From assembly GCA_963765075.1 (NCBI GenBank), contig CAVXVA010000007.1, positions 124,001 through 188,000 on the forward strand: DNA of 64,000 bases, given 5' to 3'. Both the position numbers and the translations under genes were made by a program. The stretch comes from JAENVU01 sp963765075 (GTDB lineage Bacteria > Actinomycetota > Acidimicrobiia > IMCC26256 > JAENVU01). Below, piece after piece: positions 51,469 to 59,422 of the stretch. The notes under the pieces were generated by a model, which was given only the letters and a program-made list of their open reading frames with translations, was not told where the DNA came from and made no database searches. Position 1 is the stretch's first letter. Each line of letters opens with the position of its first letter.

Positions 51469-52832
51469 CCCTGACCGAGTCCGCCGTCACCACGAGCCCG
51501 TACCTCACGGGCAACTTCGCGCCGGTGCGCGAGGAGGTGAGCATCGACCATCTCCCCGTCACCGGTTCGATCCCGGAAGACCTGGAGGGTCGGCTCCTAC
51601 GGATCGGGCCCAACCCGGTCGTCGATCCCGATCCGGCTACGTATCACTGGTTCACCGGCACGGGCATGGTGCACGGCTTGTGGCTCCGCGGCGGCCAGGC
51701 CGTGACCTATCGCAACCGCTACGTACGGTCCGACTCTGCCGTCGACGCGCTCGGTGGCAACCCGACGCCGGGCCCGCGTCACGGCATGGGCGACAACACC
51801 GCGAACACCAACGTGATCTCGCATGCGGGCACGACGTTCGCCATCGTCGAGGCGGGCGGGTTGCCGATGCAGCTCACCGACGAACTCGAGACGGTGGCCC
51901 GGTCCGATTTCGGTGGCACGCTTCCCGGTGCCTTCACCGCCCACCCCAAACGCGACCCGCTCACCGGTGAACTCCACGCCGTCGCGTACTACTGGGAGTG
52001 GAACTATCTCCAGTACATCGTCGTCGGCGTCGACGGTCGGGTCCGCCGAACGGTGAACGTTCCGGTGCCGGGCGGGCCGATGGTGCACGACTGCGCCATC
52101 ACCGAATCGCGCGTGGTGCTCTTCGACCTGCCGTGCACGTTCGATCTCGAGTTGGCGATGAGCGGGGGCACGCTCCCCTACCGATGGAACCCGGAGTACG
52201 GCGCGCGGGTCGGGCTGCTCACGCGGGAAGGCGACGCAGATTCGACGGTGTGGTGCGAACTCGACGACCTCTGTTTCGTGTACCACCCGCTCAACGCCTA
52301 CGACGACGGCGAGAAGGTCGTCATGGACGTTGCGGTCCATCCGAAGACATTCGACAAGGACACCAACGGACCGAACGAGGGTGGCCCGGTGTTCGAACGG
52401 TGGACCATCGACCCCACCGGCCGCCGCGTCGGACGAGATGTCATCTCGGATCGCCCGCAGGAGTTTCCGCGCGGTGACGATCGCGTCGTCGGTCGTCGGC
52501 ACCAGTTCGGCTACACCGCGACGTTTGCGCCTGGCGCCGAGAACAACGGGCTCGCGCTCGGTAACCTCCTGAAGCACGACCTCGTCGCCGGGACGATGGT
52601 GGAACACGACTTCGGCGGCGGACGGATGTCGCAGGAGCCGGTGTTCGTGCCCAAGTCCGACGACGCCGCCGAGGACGAAGGTTGGGTCATGGCCTACGTC
52701 CATGACCCGAACCGCAACGCGTCCGACGTCGTCATCCTCGACGCCCAGGACTTCGCCGGTCCCCCCGTCGCCACGATCCACCTGCCGGTGCGTGTCCCCT
52801 TCGGCTTTCACGGCAACTGGGTAAGGGATTGA
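51465..52832 (+). CDS. Carotenoid-cleavage/lignostilbene-type dioxygenase
   Basis: A 455-residue non-heme iron dioxygenase of the RPE65/CCD family, which cleaves a carbon-carbon double bond in carotenoids, apocarotenoids or stilbenoids. The four iron histidines are visible: H160 (TAHPKRD), H208 (MVHDC), H274 (YHPLNAY) and H449 (GFHGNW). Starts LEGRLLRIGPNPVV typical of the family. No signal peptide. ATG 51465 overlaps the TetR stop, so the regulator and enzyme are one unit. Confidence 0.9.
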   Translation: MTLTESAVTTSPYLTGNFAPVREEVSIDHLPVTGSIPEDLEGRLLRIGPNPVVDPDPATYHWFTGTGMVHGLWLRGGQAVTYRNRYVRSDSAVDALGGNPTPGPRHGMGDNTANTNVISHAGTTFAIVEAGGLPMQLTDELETVARSDFGGTLPGAFTAHPKRDPLTGELHAVAYYWEWNYLQYIVVGVDGRVRRTVNVPVPGGPMVHDCAITESRVVLFDLPCTFDLELAMSGGTLPYRWNPEYGARVGLLTREGDADSTVWCELDDLCFVYHPLNAYDDGEKVVMDVAVHPKTFDKDTNGPNEGGPVFERWTIDPTGRRVGRDVISDRPQEFPRGDDRVVGRRHQFGYTATFAPGAENNGLALGNLLKHDLVAGTMVEHDFGGGRMSQEPVFVPKSDDAAEDEGWVMAYVHDPNRNASDVVILDAQDFAGPPVATIHLPVRVPFGFHGNWVRD

Positions 52833-52836
52833 GTCG

Positions 52837-52887
52837 CGGCGTTTGGCGCGTGGTGGCGCGGTGAGGACGACCAGGTGCCAAACGCCG
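52837..52887 (+). terminator. 11-bp inverted repeat between convergent genes
   Basis: CGGCGTTTGGC (52837-52847) pairs perfectly with GCCAAACGCCG (52877-52887) across 29 nt. Lies between the dioxygenase stop and the P450 stop; may act as a bidirectional terminator. Confidence 0.5.
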
Positions 52888-52891
52888 GCGG

Positions 52892-54190
52892 TCAGGGGTG
52901 GGATTGGTAGTGCATGGGGCAGGGGGTGGCGGCCCGGGCGACGCCGCCGATCTGGCCCGGAACGGGTGACGGCCGCGCGAATCGGGGCGTGAAGTCGTAG
53001 TGGGTCACGAGGTCGATGACGCTCTCGGTCATGACGGAGAGGGAAAACGGCTGGGCCGGACACGTGTGCGGGCCGTGGCCGAACGTGGTGACGAGTTCGC
53101 GGGCCGGTGGTAGCCGATCAGCACGTAACCGTCGCCGTTGCCAACGGTCGGGATCCCACTGTTCGAGATCCGCGCCGTCGACGTTGGTGAGCGGCAACAG
53201 CGTGGCCAGCGTGACTCCCCGATCGACGGAGTAGGTCGTGGTTCCGTCGTCGATCTCGCACGGCTTCGATACCGCGCGCATCATCACCGACCGTTGGGAG
53301 AGCCGGAGCGATTCCAACGCGCCGCGTTCGGCAACGTCGCGGTCGCCGGCCCGCACCGCGTCGAGCACCTCGGGCCGGGTGACGACGTCGATGAGATACC
53401 AGCCCAGCGCTGCGAACAAGTTCGACATCGAGCCGAGATGGACGAGCACGACGTCCCGGGCGATTCCCTGGTTGCGGTCGGGCTCGCCGGCCCACGCATC
53501 GACGATGCGCTGGAAGTGATCCTCGACCTGGACCGGCGCCGCGCCGCGTGCCGCGTCGCGTTCTGTGATCGCATCCGCAATGAGTTCCTCCGCCGCGGCC
53601 AGCGCCGCGTACTCCGCAGCCTTGCCGTTCGCGGCGATGGCCTGCATCCCGCCCGGCTCGACGAACGCCGCCGCGCCGTCGAGCGCGTCGAGCGCGGCGA
53701 TCAACGCATCCAACCGCGCGCCCGGCGTGCCGCAGGGTCCGGCCCACGTCGACAGGCCGATGCGATGACCGAGTCGCCGGGTGAACGAGAACACGTCGAT
53801 CTCGCCGGCTTCGCCCAGTTCGACGTGCGTGGAAGTGAGCACGTCACGGACGAGGGCGAGGTAGGCGGCCACATCGTCGCGGGCGAAGAGGTCGTGCGGG
53901 AACGTGCGCCGACCGAGGAAGAGCTCGTCGGGCAATTTGCGTCGCAACATCTGAAAGTCGGCGATGCCCTTCGAGGCGACGGCCTCCTCGACCGCGTAGA
54001 ACGCCTTCACCCCGGCCGGGGAGAAGAGGAAGAGGTAGGTCGTGTCGGGCGCCTCGATCGTGAACGTGTCTCCCAACTCGGCCCGAATGCGGGTGAACTC
54101 CGCGATCGGGTTGGCCACGACGCCGTCCCAGGGCATCGAGAGATCCGCGACCGGGGGCCGCGGCGAAGGAGTTCCAGTCACGTTGCTCAC
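52892..54190 (-). CDS. Cytochrome P450-like protein with atypical I-helix
   Basis: A 432-residue P450. The heme-Cys loop is FGHGPHTCPAQPF (C with His where Arg is usual), and the K-helix ExxR is ESLR. The I-helix region reads VLVHLGSMSNLFAALGW, lacking the acid-Thr pair used for O2 activation. This resembles P450s of the CYP7/CYP8/CYP74 type, some of which isomerise rather than hydroxylate. GTG 54190 is preferred; TTG 54202 is possible. Divergent from the ligase gene, convergent with the dioxygenase. Confidence 0.85.
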   Translation of the reverse strand: MSNVTGTPSPRPPVADLSMPWDGVVANPIAEFTRIRAELGDTFTIEAPDTTYLFLFSPAGVKAFYAVEEAVASKGIADFQMLRRKLPDELFLGRRTFPHDLFARDDVAAYLALVRDVLTSTHVELGEAGEIDVFSFTRRLGHRIGLSTWAGPCGTPGARLDALIAALDALDGAAAFVEPGGMQAIAANGKAAEYAALAAAEELIADAITERDAARGAAPVQVEDHFQRIVDAWAGEPDRNQGIARDVVLVHLGSMSNLFAALGWYLIDVVTRPEVLDAVRAGDRDVAERGALESLRLSQRSVMMRAVSKPCEIDDGTTTYSVDRGVTLATLLPLTNVDGADLEQWDPDRWQRRRLRADRLPPARELVTTFGHGPHTCPAQPFSLSVMTESVIDLVTHYDFTPRFARPSPVPGQIGGVARAATPCPMHYQSHP

Positions 54191-54211
54191 GTTAGGTGGC
54201 AAGATCCCGTC

Positions 54212-55775
54212 ATGAGCTCAGGACCCATCCTTCACTCGCCCCGCATGTCGCTCGCCCCCTACCCGGTGCATCCGGTCACCGACGATCTCGTCGCGTCCGC
54301 CGCCCGTCACCCCGACAAGGTGGCGTTCGTCGATGGCATCAGCGGGGCCACCTACACCTACGCCGAGATCCTCACCGCCGCCCGACGGCTGGGCCGGCAT
54401 CTCCAGGACGTCGGCGTGGGGGTCGGCGATCGCGTCGGCATCGTCGCCACCAACTCGCCGGAGTGGGCGGTCGTGTTCCTCGCCACGTTGTTCGCCGGTG
54501 GCACGGTGACCACCTTGAACCCGCTCTACACCGAGCGCGAGATCGCCGAACAGTTCGCGGACTCCACCCCCAAGGCGGTGTTCGTCGTCGAGGCGACGGC
54601 GACGAACGTGCGCGCGGTCTGGGGCGACGCGCCGGGGCTGCACCTCACCGACGAGGTCTGGGACCTCGCCCGGGATGCGGCCGGCGACGTGGTCCCGGTG
54701 GAGTTCGACCCGATGACCCACCTGGCGGTCCTGCCGTACTCGTCGGGCACCACGGGCGCGCCGAAAGGCGTGATGCTCACCCACCACAACCTCACGAGCA
54801 ACGTGCGCCAGACCCTGGGCAGCGGTCTGATCGACGGCTTCTCCGTCATGGTCAACTTCTTGCCGTTCTTCCACATCTACGGCATGGCGGTGCTGATGCT
54901 CCCCGGCATCGCCAGCGGTGCGACCCAGATCACGATGCCCGGCTTCGACCCGAAACGGTTTCTCGAGATCGTCGCGGAACATCAGGCCACCAACCTTTTC
55001 ATGGTGCCGCCGGCGTTGTTGGCCCTCGCCAACTCGGACGCCGACACGACCATGGAGAGCGTCCGATACGTCATGTCGGGCGCGGCGCCACTCCCACTCG
55101 ACGTCGCGCGACGGGTCGCCGAGCGATTCGACGTCACGGTCGTGCAGGGTTACGGGATGACCGAGGCCAGCCCGGTGACGCACATCTCGCTGCTCGGACG
55201 CGACAAAGAGGGAACCGTCGGCCCGCCGGTCGCCGACACCCGCCAGAAGGTCGTCGATCTCGACACCGGCGCCACCCTGCCGATCGGCGAGGTCGGCGAA
55301 CTGCTCGTCGCCGGCCCGCAGGTGATGACGGGCTATTACGGCCGCGACGACGCGACCGCGGAGTCCATCGTCGAGGACGACGATGGCCGGTGGCTGCGCA
55401 CCGGCGACATCGTCACGATGGACGCCGACGGGTACGTCACCATCCACGACCGCGCCAAGGAGATGATCAAGTACAAGGGGTACCAGATCGCCCCGGCCGA
55501 GTTGGAGTCGATCATCATGAGCCATCCCGCAGGTGGCCGACGTTGCCGTGATCCCCAAGGACAGCGGCACGGCCGACGGCGAGTTCCCCAAGGCGTTCGT
55601 GGTCCGCACGCCCGACTCCGACCTCGACGGCGATGCCGTCATGGCCCACGTCGCGGCCACGGTCGCGCCCTACAAGAAGGTGCGCGAGGTCGAGTTCGTC
55701 GACGCGATTCCGAAGAACCCGAGCGGCAAGATCCTGCGGCGAGAACTCAAGGCGCAGGAGCGGGCCAAGCCCTGA
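54212..55775 (+). CDS. 4-coumarate-CoA-ligase-like acyl-CoA ligase, frameshifted
   Basis: An ANL ligase of about 520 residues. ATP loop PYSSGTTGAPKGVML, GYGMTEASPVTH, the hinge region GDIVTMDADGYVTIHDR with KYKGYQIAPAELE, and the catalytic Lys loop KNPSGKILRRELK. The frame breaks near 55,531: deleting one G from GCAGGTGG restores SHPAVADVAVIPKD. Likely activates a long or aromatic acid (by analogy with neighbours). Starts 22 bp from the P450 start. Confidence 0.85.
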
Positions 55776-55883
55776 GGGCAGCACCAGTTCGGATCGGGGT
55801 CGCCGACCGGGTGCCTGCACCACCGACCGAACGCGCATAGATTCGCACCTCGTTCGACCGTTTCGACTTCAGGAGACTCCCCC

Positions 55884-56450
55884 ATGCCCGCACCGACCCC
55901 TGCCCAACTCGGACCCCTCGCCCCGCTCGTCGGTAGCTGGGAAGGCTCGAAGGGCATGGACGTTTCGTTCCATCACGCCGACGGCGTGATCGGTGACACT
56001 CCGTACCGTGAGAAGGTCACGCTCGCCCCGTTCGGACCGGTGGACAACGGGACCCAGCAGCTGTTCGGGCTCGACTACCGCATGGCGGCCTGGCGGGGCG
56101 ACGAGGAAGACCCCTTCCACACCGAAATCGGTTACTGGCTCTGGGACGCGGCCCGGGGTGAGATCTACCGCTGCATCATGGTGCCGCGTGCCACCGTGGT
56201 GCTCTCGACGGGGAACGCGACTGCCGACAGCACCAGCTTCACGCTGACGTCGGAGCTCGGTTCGTCGACCAACGGCGTGCTCGAGAACCCGCACCTTTCC
56301 GAGCACTCGAGCACGAAGAAGTTCGAGATCACCATCACGACCGGCGCCGACACGTGGTCCTACGAGGAGACGACGACCGTCGACATCAAGCGGCTCGGCA
56401 AGGTCATGGCCCACACCGACGCCAACGAGCTCCATCGCGTCGCGGAGTGA
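55884..56450 (+). CDS. Nitrobindin-like heme-binding beta-barrel protein (FABP/DUF1794 family)
   Basis: A 188-residue all-beta protein. The start LGPLAPLVGSWEGSKG has the family WxG signature. Ends KVMAHTDANELHRV, where the His in the HTDANELHR stretch is the candidate proximal heme ligand. Related proteins bind ferric heme and react with NO or peroxynitrite. CAGGAGA lies 8 nt before ATG 55884. It stands 108 bp after the ligase gene on the same strand. Confidence 0.8.
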   Translation: MPAPTPAQLGPLAPLVGSWEGSKGMDVSFHHADGVIGDTPYREKVTLAPFGPVDNGTQQLFGLDYRMAAWRGDEEDPFHTEIGYWLWDAARGEIYRCIMVPRATVVLSTGNATADSTSFTLTSELGSSTNGVLENPHLSEHSSTKKFEITITTGADTWSYEETTTVDIKRLGKVMAHTDANELHRVAE

Positions 56451-56494
56451 CATTCGTCCTACGTTGATGCCGCGAACGCGGCGTCGGTGACACG

Positions 56495-56500
56495 TAGGAT
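56495..56500 (+). promoter_or_regulatory. Predicted -10 box of the TIGR03086-type gene
   Basis: TAGGAT followed by exactly 6 nt and ATG 56507. A small CCGCG-AA-CGCGG palindrome lies just upstream (about 56470-56481). Confidence 0.5.
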
Positions 56501-56506
56501 TTTGCG

Positions 56507-57076
56507 ATGGATCAGCTCTCGGCTCTCGGTGGTGCGCGTTCGGAATTCGAGCGTCGACTCCGCCAGATCGAGGCCACCGACTGGGATCGCCCTACCCCGT
56601 GCGCCGAATGGAACGTCCGCGCGCTCGTCGCGCACGTTCTGGGCGGTCTCGCGATGGTGCCGGCACTGCTCGACGGGTGCTCGCGAGACGAGGCGGCGGC
56701 GATCTTCGCGGGTACCACCGTTCCCGAAGACGTCGTCGCGGAGTTCAACCGGCTGGCTGACGGCCAGGCGGAGGCGTTCGCCGCACCGGGCGCCCTGGAC
56801 CGGATCTGCGCGCATCCTCGGGGAGACTTCCCCGGCGGGGTGCTCCTGGGGTTTCGGATCGGCGACTTCGCGTTGCACGCCTGGGACCTCGCTCGCGCCA
56901 TCGGCGCCGACGAAACCCTGAACGGCGACCTCGTGGCGTTCGTCTGGGAAGGGATCCAGCCGATGCTGCCCGTGATCGGCACCCTCGGCGCGTTCGGCGA
57001 GGGTCCGAGCGGCACGGTCGCCGACAACGCGCCGCTCCAGACCCGCCTCCTCGACGCCACCGGCCGCCGCCCCTGA
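56507..57076 (+). CDS. TIGR03086/DinB-like (maleylpyruvate isomerase N-terminal type) protein
   Basis: A 189-residue helical protein of the actinobacterial TIGR03086 family, related to mycothiol-dependent maleylpyruvate isomerase. PTPCAEWNVRALVAHVLGGL is the first signature; FRIGDFALHAWDLARAIG carries the second His-x2-D. The His/Asp positions (H in VAHVL, H in LHAWD) fit the predicted metal site. Function unknown. Leaderless start predicted at ATG 56507. Confidence 0.85.
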   Translation: MDQLSALGGARSEFERRLRQIEATDWDRPTPCAEWNVRALVAHVLGGLAMVPALLDGCSRDEAAAIFAGTTVPEDVVAEFNRLADGQAEAFAAPGALDRICAHPRGDFPGGVLLGFRIGDFALHAWDLARAIGADETLNGDLVAFVWEGIQPMLPVIGTLGAFGEGPSGTVADNAPLQTRLLDATGRRP

Positions 57077-57116
57077 TTTCCGCTCTTGGCCCTGCGGGCC
57101 GGGCCGCTCGGGCCAC
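57076..57116 (+). repeat. 41-bp dispersed intergenic repeat, copy 2
   Basis: Matches 36896-36936 at 36 of 41 positions. Its first 21 bp recur at 57179-57199 with one difference. Confidence 0.55.
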
Positions 57117-57173
57117 GGCCGACGCCACGTACCCGGAACCTGAGGTGCGGGCCGGTCCCCGTCGGCGTCGGCC
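57117..57173 (+). terminator. 10-bp inverted repeat between convergent genes
   Basis: GGCCGACGCC (57117-57126) and GGCGTCGGCC (57164-57173), perfectly paired across 37 nt, lie between the stops of the TIGR03086 and SDR genes. They are flanked by the two partial copies of the dispersed repeat. Confidence 0.4.
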
Positions 57174-57178
57174 TCTTG

Positions 57179-57199
57179 ATTTCCGCGCTTGGCCCTGCG
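57179..57199 (+). repeat. 21-bp partial copy of the dispersed intergenic repeat
   Basis: Same orientation as 57076-57096, 20 of 21 identical (TTTCCGC[T/G]CTTGGCCCTGC core). Confidence 0.5.
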
Positions 57200-58087
57200 T
57201 CAGTCGAGGGAGAAAGGGGCTTTGCCCATTTGGTCGCGGACGCTGACGACGGGCGGGTTCGTGAGTGAACGGCGTTGCCAGTTGGCACCGTCGACGACCA
57301 GCGTGTGACCTGAGATGAAGCGCGCGTAGGGCGACGCCAGGAACGTGGCGGCCCACCCCAACTCCTGGACCTGACCGACGCGCAACGCCGGCTGACAGGG
57401 GTCTTTGTCGTGCGTGCGAGACAGGTTCGCTTGGATGTCGGCGGTCATGTCGGCATGGGGGAACAGCCCCGGCACCAGACCGTTCACCTGGATTCCCGAC
57501 GGACCCCATTCGACGGCCAAGGTCTCGGTCAGGTTCTTCACCCCGGCCTTCGCCGCGGCGGAATGGGCGAAGCCCGGCCCGCCCGTCCACGCGTACGACG
57601 CGCCGACGTTGACGATCGATCCGGGTGATCCCGCCGCCAGGTGGCGGCGGGCGAACTCCCGGCTCATCAGGAACGTGCCGGTCAGGGTGATGTCGACCAC
57701 CGTGCGCCACGCGTTGGGTGACATGTCTTCCGCCGGGACCGGGAAGTTCGCCGCGGCGTTGTTCACCAAGACGCTCGGGAGCCCGAACGCGGACTCGGCG
57801 GCATCGAACAGTGCGCTGATGGAATCGGCGTCACGAATGTCGCATTCCTCGGCCAGCACCGACGCGCCGATCGCCTCGATCGCGCCGCGCCCCGCATCCA
57901 GGTGTTCGGGTTTGCGGGAGCCGATCACGATGTTGGCACCCAGGCGGGCGAACTCACTCGCGATGGCCTTGCCGAGGCCGGTCCCGGCGCCGGTCACGAT
58001 CACCGTCGTGTCGGTGAAGGTGCCCGCAGGCAACGCGTGGGCACCGACGGCGGGGGGAGCGGGAAGGCCCGGATAGGTCTCGGTCAT
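57200..58087 (-). CDS. 2,4-dienoyl-CoA-reductase-like SDR
   Basis: A 295-residue SDR: TGAGTGLGKAIASEFARLGA, NIVIGSRKPEHLDAG, NNAAANFPVPAEDM and ASYAWTGGPGFAHSAAAKAG. The last motif shows an atypical Tyr/Lys spacing (Tyr well before Lys), as in mitochondrial/peroxisomal 2,4-dienoyl-CoA reductases rather than classical Y-x3-K enzymes. Likely NADPH-dependent reduction of dienoyl-CoA during unsaturated fatty acid degradation. It is 3 bp downstream of the enoyl-CoA hydratase gene. Confidence 0.85.
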   Translation of the reverse strand: MTETYPGLPAPPAVGAHALPAGTFTDTTVIVTGAGTGLGKAIASEFARLGANIVIGSRKPEHLDAGRGAIEAIGASVLAEECDIRDADSISALFDAAESAFGLPSVLVNNAAANFPVPAEDMSPNAWRTVVDITLTGTFLMSREFARRHLAAGSPGSIVNVGASYAWTGGPGFAHSAAAKAGVKNLTETLAVEWGPSGIQVNGLVPGLFPHADMTADIQANLSRTHDKDPCQPALRVGQVQELGWAATFLASPYARFISGHTLVVDGANWQRRSLTNPPVVSVRDQMGKAPFSLD

Positions 58088-58090
58088 GGT

Positions 58091-58870
58091 TCAGCTCCCC
58101 GTGTAGTGCGGCGGTCGGTCTTCGGCGCGGGCGGCCCGCAGTTCGGCCATGTCGTCGCTGCGGCTGATGAAGGTCTGGGCGATCATCTCCTCGTCCATCG
58201 ACGAGCGCAGGCCGGGTTGGGCCAGGTGGCGGATGATCGAACGAGCCATCTTCACCGACACCGCGGGCATCGACGCGATCTGGTCGGCAATCTCTTGCAC
58301 GGTCGAGTCGAGTTCGTCGGGCCGGACCACGCGAGCCACGATGCCGTGCGTGCACGCTTCCTCGGCACTCATGATCCGGCCGGTGAGGACGAGGTCACTG
58401 GCGAGTCCGTGGCCGGCGATCTGGAACAGCGCGCCCATCCCACCGGTGTCGGGAATCACCCCGTAGGTGAGTTCCGGGAGGCGAAAGCGCGCGCCTTCGG
58501 CGGCGATACGCAGGTCACACAGCAGCGCCCGTTGGAACGAACCGCCCATCGTCCAACCGTGGTGCGCGACGATGATCGGCGCGTCGAGGTCCCAGATCTG
58601 TTGGATGCCGCGGTGACCTCGGCGCATCAGCTCGTGATGGCTCAGGTCGACCTTGAGGTTGCCGATCGAGGACACGTCCCGCCCCGACGAAAACGATTTC
58701 CCTTCGCCGCGCCAGATGACGGCGCGCACGTCCGGGCGGCCGCGTAGTTCGGCGAGGGCCGCGAAGAGCTGCGCATCCATGTCGTCGTCGAACGCGTTGT
58801 GGGCCTCGGGATTGCGATTCGTGATGGTCGCCACCGGGCCGTCGTAGGTCAGTTCCACCGATCCACTCAT
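58091..58870 (-). CDS. Enoyl-CoA hydratase/isomerase family protein
   Basis: A 259-residue crotonase-like enzyme. EGKSFSSGRDVSSIG and HHGWTMGGSFQRALLCD form the oxyanion hole; PELTYGVIPDTGGMG is the active-site loop. It probably acts with the dienoyl-CoA reductase-like SDR downstream in beta-oxidation of unsaturated or odd substrates. The frame is open further upstream into antisense of soxR, so the ATG at 58870 is chosen at the natural start of the fold (SGSVELTYDG). Confidence 0.86.
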   Translation of the reverse strand: MSGSVELTYDGPVATITNRNPEAHNAFDDDMDAQLFAALAELRGRPDVRAVIWRGEGKSFSSGRDVSSIGNLKVDLSHHELMRRGHRGIQQIWDLDAPIIVAHHGWTMGGSFQRALLCDLRIAAEGARFRLPELTYGVIPDTGGMGALFQIAGHGLASDLVLTGRIMSAEEACTHGIVARVVRPDELDSTVQEIADQIASMPAVSVKMARSIIRHLAQPGLRSSMDEEMIAQTFISRSDDMAELRAARAEDRPPHYTGS

Positions 58871-58892
58871 GGACCGAGTCTGGCAGGTTCGG

Positions 58893-59354
58893 TCAGGCGG
58901 TGAGATCGGTGGGGTGGTCGCCGAAGAGGTACCGAGGACCCGAGCCGAGCCGGGCCGCGCCATCGCCGGGGTTGTACAGCGCGCACGAGCGCAACGACAG
59001 ACAACCGCAGCCGATGCACTCGCTGAGTTGGTCACGCAGCCGTACGAGCGCGGCGATCTGTTCGTCGAGTCGGGGTCGCCAGGCGCGGGCGATCCGATCC
59101 CAATCGGCCTTGGTCGGTGTCCGTTCGCTGGGCAGCGTGGCAAGGGCGGCGCGGATCTCGTCGAGTCCGAGCCCGACGGTCTGCGCGGCCCGGATGAAGG
59201 CCAAGCGCCGCAGAATGTCTCGATCGAATCGGCGCTGGCCGCCGTCGGTACGCACCGACCAGATCAGGTCTTCACGTTCGTAGTACCGCAATGCGGATGC
59301 GGCGATGCCGGTGCGATCGGCCACCATGCCGATGGTCAGGAGTTCGTCGTCCAT
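58893..59354 (-). CDS. soxR: SoxR-type [2Fe-2S] MerR-family regulator
   Basis: A 153-residue MerR protein: LTIGMVADRTGIAASALRYY is the winged helix-turn-helix, then a dimerisation helix, and the redox cluster C113-x2-C116-x-C118-x5-C124 (CIGCGCLSLRSC), the exact SoxR motif. In actinobacteria SoxR responds to redox-active quinones, phenazines and related compounds. It diverges from the gene at 59423 with a 68-bp gap that contains a 19-bp-spaced promoter with an inner dyad, the MerR activation layout. Confidence 0.92.
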   Translation of the reverse strand: MDDELLTIGMVADRTGIAASALRYYEREDLIWSVRTDGGQRRFDRDILRRLAFIRAAQTVGLGLDEIRAALATLPSERTPTKADWDRIARAWRPRLDEQIAALVRLRDQLSECIGCGCLSLRSCALYNPGDGAARLGSGPRYLFGDHPTDLTA

Positions 59355-59385
59355 CGTTGTTCCTATCCTCCGGTCGAAGAACCGC

Positions 59386-59416
59386 TTGACTTGAACTTTA
59401 CTTCAACTTCTACTCT
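59386..59416 (+). promoter_or_regulatory. SoxR/MerR-type promoter with dyad operator
   Basis: -35 TTGACT (59386-59391), 19-bp spacer, -10 TACTCT (59411-59416), then 6 nt to ATG 59423 (leaderless). The spacer holds the dyad TTGAA-CTTTAC-TTCAA (59391-59406). A 19-bp spacer with central dyad is the MerR-family signature. Confidence 0.7.
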
Positions 59417-59422
59417 CGCCTC

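Noticed and set aside
53138..54211. Open frame upstream of the acyl-CoA ligase, antisense to the P450
   Set aside because: It is only the open continuation of the ligase frame; the ligase fold begins at ATG 54212.
56470..56481. CCGCG-AA-CGCGG as an operator
   Set aside because: Short GC-rich palindromes are common at this base composition; kept only as a note.
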